Below, piece after piece: positions 54,124 through 61,332 of a DNA stretch of 64,000 nucleotides (position 1 is the first letter of the stretch; each line of letters begins with the position of its first letter). The translations under genes were made by a program, and so were the position numbers. The DNA lies in the NCBI GenBank assembly GCA_041678005.1, contig JBAYOW010000004.1, positions 1 through 64,000 of the forward strand, read 5' to 3'. Under the pieces are notes generated by a model. It worked only from the letters and a program-made list of their open reading frames with translations, searched no databases and was not told the DNA's origin. The DNA comes from Sulfurivermis sp041678005 (lineage in GTDB: Bacteria; Pseudomonadota; Gammaproteobacteria; Thiohalomonadales; Thiohalomonadaceae).

Positions 54124-55734
54124 CGGCCAAATAATAGCCTGAAGCGAGCTCCACCGTCAGGTGGTGGCAGATAGAGCAGGCGCGCACGATTGCTTTCAGC
54201 TAACTCATGGGCAAGATAGAGACCAAGACCTGTGCCCTTGTCAGCGGTAGTAAAGAAAGGTTCAAACAGATGCTCGGCTACTTCGGCAGGAATGCCAGGA
54301 CCGTGATCACGGACATCCAGCCAGACATCTTTTTCGTTATGCCCGATGCTCAGTTCCAGTTTTGGCGTGCTGGCATTGCACGCGTGGCGCAAGCCATTGA
54401 GGCAAAGATTCCAGATGATTTGTTGCAGCTGCATCGGATCGAACTGTACGGTGATCGGGATTTTGCCCAGATTGAGATAGATATCACCTGGCTGGCAGTT
54501 AGCGTGATGTTCAAACTCTTCGAGAAAACGATGCAGCCAAAGACCAAGCACAATATCTTGTGGTTGCGGCCGTTCACGTCGCCCCAACTGCAGCACGCTT
54601 TCAATCAAGGCGTTAATCCGTTTGCTTTGCTCCAGAATAATGCTCAGTAAACGCTTGTCAGATTTTTCCAGCAGAGGCGATTCTCCCAACAGTTCACTGG
54701 CATGGCTGATAGCACCGAGTGGGTTACGGATTTCGTGCGCAATACTGGCAGTCAATCGGCCAAGTGATGCCAGCTTGAGTTGCTGAGCCTGCTGATTGGC
54801 CTCGCTGGCATCCTCAAGAAAAATCAGGTGACCAGCATTTTGGCCGATCACCATGAAGCTGGACACTAGCTGCTGCTGATTATCGGCTAACTCCAGAAAT
54901 CTGGAATTCATTTGCCTGCTTTCGCGCCAGGCTTGCAGTTGCTTTTGCAAGGCGGGCAGTTCACCTTGCAACAACTTGCCGACTACAACGCGAGAACCTA
55001 CGCCCAACAACTGACGTGCTGTGGTATTAATCAGACGGATCTGATCATTGGCATCGATCACCAGCACGGGTCTGCATATGCTGGATGACGTAATCAGTAA
55101 GCTGCGCCATATTGGCCAGATCAAGACCGCGCTGACGGGCCAGGTGCTCGCTGGCTCGGATCCTTTGCGCCAGGGTATGCACCAAGGCCGCCGTCGCAAA
55201 CAGCGCGACACCAAGCATGCCTGCCTGAGGATAGCTGGGACTGGTCTGGATCAGATAGGGCGCTTGCATGTAAAGAAAACTCTGCTCAAGCAAAACAGCC
55301 AATGAGGCCAGGGCAGCAAATAATATGGCCGTGCGGCCAATACTGAAGATCCCTGCCGCTGCAACACTCACTATCAGCAACATGCCCAATCCACTATCGA
55401 GTCCGCCACTTGCGTGCATCAACAAGATGACACCGGCAATATCAGTAAAGACATGTATGTCGACCAGCGGGTTAAACGGCAGCAAACGGGCATAGGTCGC
55501 CAGGGCGGTCAGCAAGGTGATAACAAAATGAATATGAATGACGTTGTTATACAGAGATGGTGCCAGGCTGCCGAAAGGGGCAGGTGTCTGACCTAACAGG
55601 TTGAGAACAACTAAAAGGCCAGCCAGGATCAGCCGATAGGCAGCAAAATAACCTAAAGGCGTCCAATGTTCGCTATGGAGCAGAGAAGGCGCCGCGCCTG
55701 TGGGGAGAGACGAAAAAATAGAATTGGTTTTCAC
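54120..55734 (-). pseudogene. pilS: PilS sensor histidine kinase with frameshift
   Basis: Two overlapping frames together make one PilS. The N-terminal 220 residues (frame 55734-55045, starting GTG) give six membrane helices and end at LTDYVIQHMQT. The rest (PAS core VLVIDANDQIRLINTTARQL, H-box SIAHEIRNPLGAISHASELL and HATPase DHGPGIPAEV) is in another frame up to 54120. The switch falls at about 55065-55072: the DNA reads as MQT-R-AGDR where MQTGVLVID is expected, consistent with loss of two bases. As given, neither frame makes a full kinase. A sequencing error or true inactivation are both possible. The start overlaps the PP0621-family stop. Confidence 0.85.
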
Positions 55735-55961
55735 TGTTTAGCTGCGTGAATATCGCGGTGAGCCGGAGAGCAGTAGCTGTGTTTGCCGTGACGCAGAGCC
55801 TGTGATTCAGGGACATGCACCCCACAATAGGCGCATTTAACCACGAATTCCTGTGCTTGTTTTGTAGCGTGGCGCGGCTTTTTATCCGCCAACCAGCGCT
55901 TGAGCAGCCGATAGGAAAACCAGATGATGACAAATAAGGCAAGAAGTCGCAGCAGGTGCAT
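55731..55961 (-). CDS. PP0621-family small membrane zinc-ribbon protein
   Basis: This 76-residue protein has one N-terminal membrane helix (MHLLRLLALFVIIWFSYRLL). A basic stretch and a compact CAYCGVHVPESQAL...YCSPAH motif follow, with four potential zinc ligands. It matches the small family typified by PP0621, which is regularly found just before pilS. It overlaps pilS by 4 bp (TGA within GTGA), so it is the first gene of a PP0621-pilS-pilR operon. Function is unknown. Confidence 0.82.
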   Translation of the reverse strand: MHLLRLLALFVIIWFSYRLLKRWLADKKPRHATKQAQEFVVKCAYCGVHVPESQALRHGKHSYCSPAHRDIHAAKQ

Positions 55962-56202
55962 GGCATTGGATCTAAAGTAAGCAGACTGGATATTTTAACC
56001 TGAAACGCAAGCTCATCGTGCAAGCCAACCAGCTATCGTGAGAAGACACGATTTCTACTGCAATTCTAGCGGGCTCGTCCTTGTACGATCAGTCACTTAG
56101 GTTATTCTCTGTATCCACTGTCCAAACAGCAGCTACTGAAGTACCGAAGTCAATCACACAATAAAAAGCAGAGCTTTTCTACGCACTGGTGGAATGCGCG
56201 AA
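55962..56202. other. Spacer between PP0621 gene and argF
   Basis: This 241-bp stretch contains ATCGTG...CACGAT (56035-56040 / 56047-56052), a short hairpin upstream of the PP0621-pilSR operon, and a probable argF terminator at 56164-56178. No gene was seen. Confidence 0.45.
56164..56178 (-). terminator. Probable terminator of argD-argF operon
   Basis: Read on the minus strand, AAAAGC tct GCTTTT is followed by TATTG, 25 bp past the argF stop. The stem is short (6 bp) and AT-rich, so the call is tentative. Confidence 0.45.
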
Positions 56203-57105
56203 CTAGAGTAAAAGTAGTTCCAACAAAGCCTTTTGCGCATGCAGGCGGTTTTCTGCCTGATCCCATACCTGGCTATTTGGGCCGTCTATAACCGAGGCGG
56301 CCACTTCTTCTCCTCGGTGGGCGGGCAGACAGTGCAGAAACAGGGCATCTGGCTTGGCAGCAGCCATTATGTTGTCATCAACCTGCCAGGCGGCAAAATC
56401 ACGCTGGCGCTGGCGCTTTTCTTCCTCCATGCCCATACTGGCCCAGACATCAGTCGTTACCAGATCGACATCGCGCACAGCTTCCAATGGATTATCGAAC
56501 ATTCGCACCTGATCACCTGCATGTGCAAGAAATTGCTTATCAGGCTCATAGCCTGGCGGCGTGGTGATGTGCAACTGGAAATCAAACTGCAGTGCGGCTT
56601 CAATATAAGAGTTGCACATATTATTGCCATCGCCTACCCAAGCGACAGTCTTGCCGGCAATTTCACCGCGATGCTCGGCAAAAGTCTGCATATCAGCAAT
56701 CAACTGGCATGGATGGTAGGCATCGGTCAAGGCATTGATAACAGGTACGTTTGAATGTGCGGCAAAACGCTCCACCTGCTCATGTGCATAAGTACGGATC
56801 ATGATCACATCGACCATGCGCGAGAGGACTCGTGCGGTATCTTCTATCGGCTCGCCGCGCCCAAGCTGGCTATCGCGTGAGGAAAGAAAGATGGCGTGGC
56901 CACCAAATTGCGCCATCGCCGCCTCAAAGGAAACGCGGGTGCGGGTGGATGATTTCTCGAAGATCATCCCCATGACCTTGCCATTGAGTGGCTGATACAG
57001 CTCACCACGCTGGTGCTGGGCCTTCAGCCCACTGGCACGGCGCAGCAACTGTCGCAGCTCCATTTTGCTAAGGTCATGCAGGGTAAGGAAATGTCTTACT
57101 GCCAT
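56203..57105 (-). CDS. argF: Ornithine carbamoyltransferase
   Basis: This 300-residue protein has the carbamoyl-phosphate motif FEKSSTRTRVSFEAAM, then HPCQLIADMQTF. It also has MCNSYIEAALQ for ornithine-side binding and LFLHCLPAHRGEEV with the catalytic Cys. It makes citrulline from ornithine and carbamoyl phosphate. It lies 14 bp after the argD-type aminotransferase in the same orientation, forming an arginine-synthesis operon; argG is 24 kb away. Confidence 0.97.
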   Translation of the reverse strand: MAVRHFLTLHDLSKMELRQLLRRASGLKAQHQRGELYQPLNGKVMGMIFEKSSTRTRVSFEAAMAQFGGHAIFLSSRDSQLGRGEPIEDTARVLSRMVDVIMIRTYAHEQVERFAAHSNVPVINALTDAYHPCQLIADMQTFAEHRGEIAGKTVAWVGDGNNMCNSYIEAALQFDFQLHITTPPGYEPDKQFLAHAGDQVRMFDNPLEAVRDVDLVTTDVWASMGMEEEKRQRQRDFAAWQVDDNIMAAAKPDALFLHCLPAHRGEEVAASVIDGPNSQVWDQAENRLHAQKALLELLLL

Positions 57106-57119
57106 AATGCTGTTTTCCT

Positions 57120-58304
57120 TCAGGTATTACTTTCCTGCAGGAAAGACTGAATTAATTGACTGACTTGCTGCACGATTTGATCTGCTTCAACATCACTCAG
57201 GATCAAGGGCGGCAACAGGCGCACTACACGCTCGGCAGTGACGTTGATGAGCAGGCCTTGATCCAGGGCGCGCCTTACCAGCTCACCGCAGGGCCGATCC
57301 AATTCTATACCCAACAGCAGACCCATACCACGCACCTTGACAGCCTGTGGATAGTCTTTCAGCGCCTCGGTCAGCCCCTGTTGCATGCGCACGCCCAACT
57401 CAGCAGCACGTGTTGCCAACTGGTTCTCTACCAGCACATCGAGTACCGCAAGGCCAGCGGCGCAGGCCAATGGATCACCACCAAAGGTCGAGCCGTGATT
57501 ACCTGGTTTGAATAATTCCGCAGCCACACCTCGCGCCAGACAGGCGCCTATGGGCACGCCATTACCGAGGCCTTTGGCCAAAGTCATTACATCTGGCTTG
57601 CTATCAGTATGTTGGAAGGCAAACATCTTGCCAGTGCGCCCCATGCCGGTCTGGATTTCATCGAGCATCATCAGCCAACCATATTGATCGCACAGATTGC
57701 GAATTTCGCTCAAATAGTTTGCAGAGGGGACAATTACCCCACCTTCGCCTTGCACCGGCTCTACCAGGATGGCGGCTACGCCTTGCGTATTTTTGGCGAC
57801 AGTGCGGATCGCCTCGATATCATCATACGGCACACGCACGAAACCGCTGACCAGCGGCTCAAACCCAGCCTGCACCTTGCGATTGCCGGTAGCCGAAAGG
57901 GTCGCCAGGGTGCGGCCGTGAAAACTGCCTTCAGCGACGATAATCAACGGGTTTTCGATGCCCTTTTGATGGCCGAACAGGCGCGCCAACTTGATGGCGG
58001 CTTCATTGGCTTCAGCACCGGAGTTGCCAAAGAATACCCGTTCCATGCCCGCCAGCTGTACCAATCGTTCGCCGAGCGCTTGCTGGTTGGCAATGCCATA
58101 AAGATTAGAAGTGTGTACCAAGGTTTGTGCCTGACGGCATAGTGCCTCGGCAACTTTCGGATGAGCGTGCCCGAGACCGCATACAGCCACACCACTGACG
58201 GAGTCGAGATATTTTTTGCCATTATCATCCCACAACCAGGCCCCTTCACCCCTGGTAAAGGTAACTGGCAATCTGGCGTAGGTTGTCATCAATGCATCTG
58301 ACAT
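57120..58304 (-). CDS. argD: Acetylornithine aminotransferase (class III)
   Basis: The protein has 394 residues from the ATG at 58304 (MSDALMTTYARLPVTFTRGE), with AGG eight nt upstream; an ATG at 58340 adds 12 residues but sits right after a terminator-like hairpin and lacks a clear ribosome-binding site. It is a PLP fold-type I enzyme: FGNSGAEANEAAIKLAR, EGSFHGRTLATLSATGN, LMMLDEIQTGMGRTGK and VMTLAKGLGNGVPIGA with the PLP Lys. Class III members ArgD and AstC transaminate N-acetylornithine. Adjacency to argF supports the biosynthetic role. Confidence 0.93.
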   Translation of the reverse strand: MSDALMTTYARLPVTFTRGEGAWLWDDNGKKYLDSVSGVAVCGLGHAHPKVAEALCRQAQTLVHTSNLYGIANQQALGERLVQLAGMERVFFGNSGAEANEAAIKLARLFGHQKGIENPLIIVAEGSFHGRTLATLSATGNRKVQAGFEPLVSGFVRVPYDDIEAIRTVAKNTQGVAAILVEPVQGEGGVIVPSANYLSEIRNLCDQYGWLMMLDEIQTGMGRTGKMFAFQHTDSKPDVMTLAKGLGNGVPIGACLARGVAAELFKPGNHGSTFGGDPLACAAGLAVLDVLVENQLATRAAELGVRMQQGLTEALKDYPQAVKVRGMGLLLGIELDRPCGELVRRALDQGLLINVTAERVVRLLPPLILSDVEADQIVQQVSQLIQSFLQESNT

Positions 58305-58340
58305 GGTTGCTACCTGTGCTGTACAAAAATTTTCCGACAC

Positions 58341-58378
58341 TAAAAAATAAAAAAGGCGGCCTCATAAAGGAGACCGCC
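58341..58378 (-). terminator. Intrinsic terminator or attenuator just upstream of argD
   Basis: On the minus strand, GGCGGTCTC ctttat GAGGCCGCC (one mismatch) is followed by TTTTTTATTTTTT, a textbook terminator. It ends 37 nt before the argD ATG. A preceding small hairpin TCCAC ttg GTGGA lies about 10 nt upstream. It could end sodB transcripts, release a small RNA, or attenuate argD-argF. Confidence 0.75.
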
Positions 58379-58594
58379 GTCGTCCACCAAGTGGATTCTA
58401 CTGGCTCTGCGGGATGCGCGCAAACCCCATCTTTTTCCAAAACAAGATGAGTCTTCAGCCTGTATGAAGGCTATTCATGATGGGGATGAAAGCCATCATA
58501 AAGCTCATAGGCTTAAAGACTAGCCTGGAAAAAGTTCATGGGGCTGTGCTTTATAAGAATGGTAGCGGCCTGAACCACTCCCAAACCATAGAAA

Positions 58595-59176
58595 TCAGCC
58601 TAGATTTTTGGCCACAAAATTCCAGTTGACCAGATTCCAGAAATTTTCCACATATTTGGGTCGGGCATTGCGGGTGTCGATGTAATAGGCGTGTTCCCAA
58701 ACATCACATGTAAGCAAGGGCGTCATATCCTGGGTAAGTGGGCAACCTGCATTGGAGGTATTGACGATCTCCAGGGCGCCAGCCTTGTTTTTTACCAGCC
58801 AGGTCCAGCCAGAGCCGAAGTTGGTGACACAGGAATTGGTGAATTTTTCCTTGAAATCCGCAAAGGAGCCAAAGGTCTTGTTGATAGCATCGGCCAGCGC
58901 GCCAGTAGGCTCGCCGCCTGCGTTGGGGGCCAGGCAATTCCAGTAAAAGCTATGATTCCAGACCTGGGCTGCATTGTTGAAAATGCCGCCAGCCGGAGCC
59001 TTTTTGACGATGTCTTCCAAAGACATATTTGCGTACTCGGTGCCAGTGATCAGGTTGTTCAGATTGGTTACATAGGCCTGATGATGCTTACCGTGGTGGT
59101 AGTCGATGGTTTCAGCAGAAATGTATGGTTCCAAAGCATTTTTGGCGTAGGGCAGAGTCAGCAGTTCATGTGTCAT
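58595..59176 (-). CDS. sodB: Iron superoxide dismutase
   Basis: The protein has 193 residues from the ATG at 59176, with AAGGAG upstream; the frame extended to 59194 has none. Metal ligands are seen in TIDYHHGKHHQAYV (first His), FNNAAQVWNHSFYW (second His) and DVWEHAYYID (Asp and His). FNNAAQVWNH and AGCPLT-type residues favour the Fe form over Mn. The length equals that of E. coli SodB (193). It is a cytosolic detoxifying enzyme. Confidence 0.97.
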   Translation of the reverse strand: MTHELLTLPYAKNALEPYISAETIDYHHGKHHQAYVTNLNNLITGTEYANMSLEDIVKKAPAGGIFNNAAQVWNHSFYWNCLAPNAGGEPTGALADAINKTFGSFADFKEKFTNSCVTNFGSGWTWLVKNKAGALEIVNTSNAGCPLTQDMTPLLTCDVWEHAYYIDTRNARPKYVENFWNLVNWNFVAKNLG

Positions 59177-59263
59177 GAAATTACTCCTTAACAATCTATG
59201 TTATGGTGAGTCAGGTGTCGAGTGTTTACCCGATGGGCAAAACAGCTAACGTTTAAATAAAAA

Positions 59264-59278
59264 ACCGACCGGATCGGT
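59264..59278. promoter_or_regulatory. Operator-like inverted repeat upstream of sodB
   Basis: ACCGA and TCGGT arms are spaced by CCGGA, 88 bp before the sodB start. The geometry resembles TetR-family operators. No cognate regulator gene is next to it, so assignment is tentative. Confidence 0.35.
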
Positions 59279-59441
59279 CAATCATAAATATGTTTGGCCA
59301 GTTTATCGCATTTCAAGGGGATTGTGTACTTAGTCTAAAGTCATTCTTGCCAATACAATAGATAGTGTGCCAGCGCTGCAAGATCTTGCTGCTGAAATAC
59401 ATCCTTTCGCAGCATCCTTAGCACTAACCGAGTAATTCAGG

Positions 59442-59462
59442 ACACTAAAATAGTGTTTTTTA
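59442..59462 (+). terminator. Short hairpin plus U-tract with no upstream plus-strand gene
   Basis: ACACTA aaa TAGTGT is followed by TTTTT on the plus strand. The nearest plus-strand gene starts downstream (59647), so if it is functional it would end an unannotated RNA. The stem is only 6 bp. Confidence 0.35.
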
Positions 59463-59524
59463 CTGTGTGGTTTTTATCTCATCCCCACCCCTGCACTCTC
59501 CTTGTGGGGGGTGTTACCACATAC

Positions 59525-59552
59525 GGCGCAATGCCCGATGATTATTGCGCCC
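59525..59552. repeat. R3 palindrome copy
   Basis: GGCGCAAT gcccgatgatt ATTGCGCC is the same element as at 12107-12134. Confidence 0.75.
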
Positions 59553-59646
59553 TGCACTAGATATCTGCTTAAACCACTACAGACAGAGGGCATTGGCTGA
59601 CCTATGCTTACACTTAGGTTAACAACCTTTCTTTAAGGAGGCTGCA

Positions 59647-59829
59647 ATGAAGTCAAACATAGGCACTGTAGATAAAGTTGTTCGTATTGTTATCGGTCTA
59701 GCGATCATCGCCTGGGGAATCATCGCCAGTAATTGGTGGGGCGCCATTGGCATCGTGCCCTTGGCCACTGCATTCATGGGTTTCTGCCCGGTTTATACCT
59801 TGCTTGGTTTGAATACCGGTAAAAAATAA
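59647..59829 (+). CDS. Small DUF2892 (YgaP-like) membrane protein
   Basis: The 60-residue protein begins MKSNIGTVDKVVRIVIGLAI, the DUF2892 signature, with two hydrophobic helices separated by a short loop. It ends CPVYTLLGLNTGKK, where the conserved Cys-Pro is also typical. The family is the membrane part of YgaP rhodanese proteins and occurs alone near sulfur-metabolism genes. A strong AAGGAGG lies just upstream. Its position beside soxYZ fits a sulfur role, but the function is unproven. Confidence 0.88.
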   Translation: MKSNIGTVDKVVRIVIGLAIIAWGIIASNWWGAIGIVPLATAFMGFCPVYTLLGLNTGKK

Positions 59830-59852
59830 ATCTTGCTTAATATTCAAAAACT

Positions 59853-59882
59853 GCCACCGGCACTTACCGGTGGCGTTTTTTT
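59853..59882. terminator. Bidirectional terminator between DUF2892 gene and soxZ
   Basis: A perfect 8-bp stem GCCACCGG / CCGGTGGC with a CACTTA loop is followed by GTTTTTTT on the plus strand and by AGTTTTTG on the minus strand. It separates two convergent genes. Confidence 0.85.
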
Positions 59883-60195
59883 AGGTAATATCCGCTTCAG
59901 TACTATCTTTCTCGCCCTTGTTATCTACCCAGCTAAGCACCACCTTGTCACCCTTTTTGGCAGCAGAAAACTCGATGGAAAGGTAAGGGTTGGCGGAGAT
60001 CGCTGCGCCCCAGGAGGCATCGAGTACATTCTTGCCGTTGTGGCTGCAGGTGACTTCCTGGATGAAGTGAGCAGGGATCAGCTGGCCGGTTTTTTTGTCC
60101 TTGCGCTGGCCAGTTTCCATTGGGTGTTTGATGAGCGCCTTGACGGTGCAGACATCGCCCTTAAGGGTGGCACGGATCTTGATTGAATCAGCCAT
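59881..60195 (-). CDS. soxZ: Thiosulfate oxidation carrier subunit SoxZ
   Basis: The protein has 104 residues, the normal SoxZ length. It begins MADSIKIRATLKGDVCTVKALIKHPMETG and contains LIPAHFIQEVTC and FSAAKKGDKVVLSWVDNKGE, diagnostic of SoxZ. It pairs with SoxY to carry sulfur intermediates on the SoxY C-terminal Cys in the periplasm. No signal peptide is seen, as usual, because export occurs with SoxY. It lies 51 bp after soxY. Confidence 0.96.
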   Translation of the reverse strand: MADSIKIRATLKGDVCTVKALIKHPMETGQRKDKKTGQLIPAHFIQEVTCSHNGKNVLDASWGAAISANPYLSIEFSAAKKGDKVVLSWVDNKGEKDSTEADIT

Positions 60196-60246
60196 GTGTA
60201 ATTCCTCTGGTTTGTTCTATTTGTGCTATTTGCTTAAGTTATGGGC

Positions 60247-60717
60247 TTAACCGCCGCAGCCACCAACGGTGACCTTCACTTCCTTGCGGTTTATATACAG
60301 TGCGCCACCAGCCTTAACGACAGCGGCAACGTTGGATGTCTTGCCCATTTTGATACGGGTAGAGACAGTACTGACCGCACTGGGGCCGAGATTGAAGACC
60401 GCTGTCAATGGGGTGGCATTTTCTTCAACGAACAGACTGATGGATTCAACATCCTTGAGGCTGGTGTTTATAGTGACTGGAACTACTGCACCATTCTCGG
60501 CAATATCGGGTGTCTTTACATCGATTTCGCTGCTGGTTGTGGCTGCGTCTGCGTTATAAATGCCTTTCAGTCCTGCGTTTAGATCTTTGGCGGTAAATGC
60601 TTCTTTGGGCCAGGCGGCCAGCACTTGACGAGGGTTTAGCAGACCGGCGCTCGCTGCTATGGCAATGGTACTACCGGCCATAGTGCCTTTGAGAAAGATT
60701 CTGCGCTTGGTGTTCAC
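60247..60717 (-). CDS. soxY: Thiosulfate oxidation carrier protein SoxY
   Basis: The protein has 156 residues. The N terminus is a twin-arginine signal (KRRIFLKGTMAGSTIAIAAS). The mature domain contains IYNADAATTSSEIDVKTPDIAENG-like sequence and ends in the signature VTVGGCGG, whose Cys carries the sulfur substrate through a swinging arm. The start is GTG at 60717 with AAGGAG eight nt upstream. The other sox genes (soxXA, soxB, soxCD) are not in the window. SoxYZ alone occurs in several sulfur oxidisers that use a truncated Sox pathway. Confidence 0.97.
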   Translation of the reverse strand: MNTKRRIFLKGTMAGSTIAIAASAGLLNPRQVLAAWPKEAFTAKDLNAGLKGIYNADAATTSSEIDVKTPDIAENGAVVPVTINTSLKDVESISLFVEENATPLTAVFNLGPSAVSTVSTRIKMGKTSNVAAVVKAGGALYINRKEVKVTVGGCGG

Positions 60718-60967
60718 GTGACAGACTCCTTGAAATCGAATGGATGATGAATGAATTCAGTGGCTATGATAGTGGATCATGGCTTTTGACAGTAGCCCGC
60801 ATATTTCATCAAGGCATGTAAAAAACTCATGATTTTATTTTGATTACAAATAATCTTTTACTTTTGTCTGTTAGGCCACAAGATACACCTGCTGCATAAG
60901 TATTTAGAGGGGTTTACAAAGCTCAGTATTATACTGAACGCATGGGTTGACGATTGAGGGTGAAAGG

Positions 60968-61297
60968 ATGCGTGTACTGATAATGCTCTCGGCGATTGTC
61001 CTGCTGGCAGGCTGTGCGGCAGGGACGCTGCTGGGAGCTGGCCAAGGCGGCCGCAGTGACGATGGCCGAAGCTACGCCGAGGCACGGAATGACAATTTGT
61101 TGGCCGCTAAAGTGAATCGTGCCATGGTGCGAGCGAAAGAACTGCGGGCACAGGATATTCAAGTCAGCGTACTCAATGCTGTAGTAACCCTGACGGGGAC
61201 AGTGCCAAATGAGGGCAGTATAGTGCAGGCCGGGCGTGTGGCGCAGTCGGTCAATGGTGTCAAGACAGTGATAAATAATTTGCGCGGGGCACCGTGA
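60968..61297 (+). CDS. BON-domain lipoprotein
   Basis: The protein has 109 residues from the ATG at 60968 (MRVLIMLSAIVLLAGCAAGT). The lipobox LLAGC puts the lipidated Cys at residue 16. The rest is one BON domain: NDNLLAAKVNRAMVRAKELRAQDIQVSVLNAVVTLTG, then VAQSVNGVKTVINNL. BON proteins bind membranes or phospholipids in the periplasm and are linked to envelope stress (OsmY, DolP). The longer frame to 60947 would put a polar tail before the signal and is not chosen. Confidence 0.88.
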   Translation: MRVLIMLSAIVLLAGCAAGTLLGAGQGGRSDDGRSYAEARNDNLLAAKVNRAMVRAKELRAQDIQVSVLNAVVTLTGTVPNEGSIVQAGRVAQSVNGVKTVINNLRGAP

Positions 61298-61332
61298 AAA
61301 TGTCGTTTTCTCTTACTTGGGTTCGCTGAACG

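Larger units (their letters stand above)
59177..59646. other. Spacer upstream of sodB
   Basis: This 470-bp stretch lies between divergent genes. It holds an operator-like inverted repeat ACCGA-CCGGA-TCGGT (59264-59278), a small plus-strand terminator-like hairpin (59442-59462), a degenerate GC-rich repeat near 59480-59515, and an R3 palindrome (59525-59552). AAGGAGG precedes the next gene. Confidence 0.55.

Noticed and set aside
54120..55214. Histidine kinase as a separate gene starting at 55214
   Set aside because: Its first 50 codons are an out-of-frame reading of the PilS membrane region; the two frames form one broken pilS.
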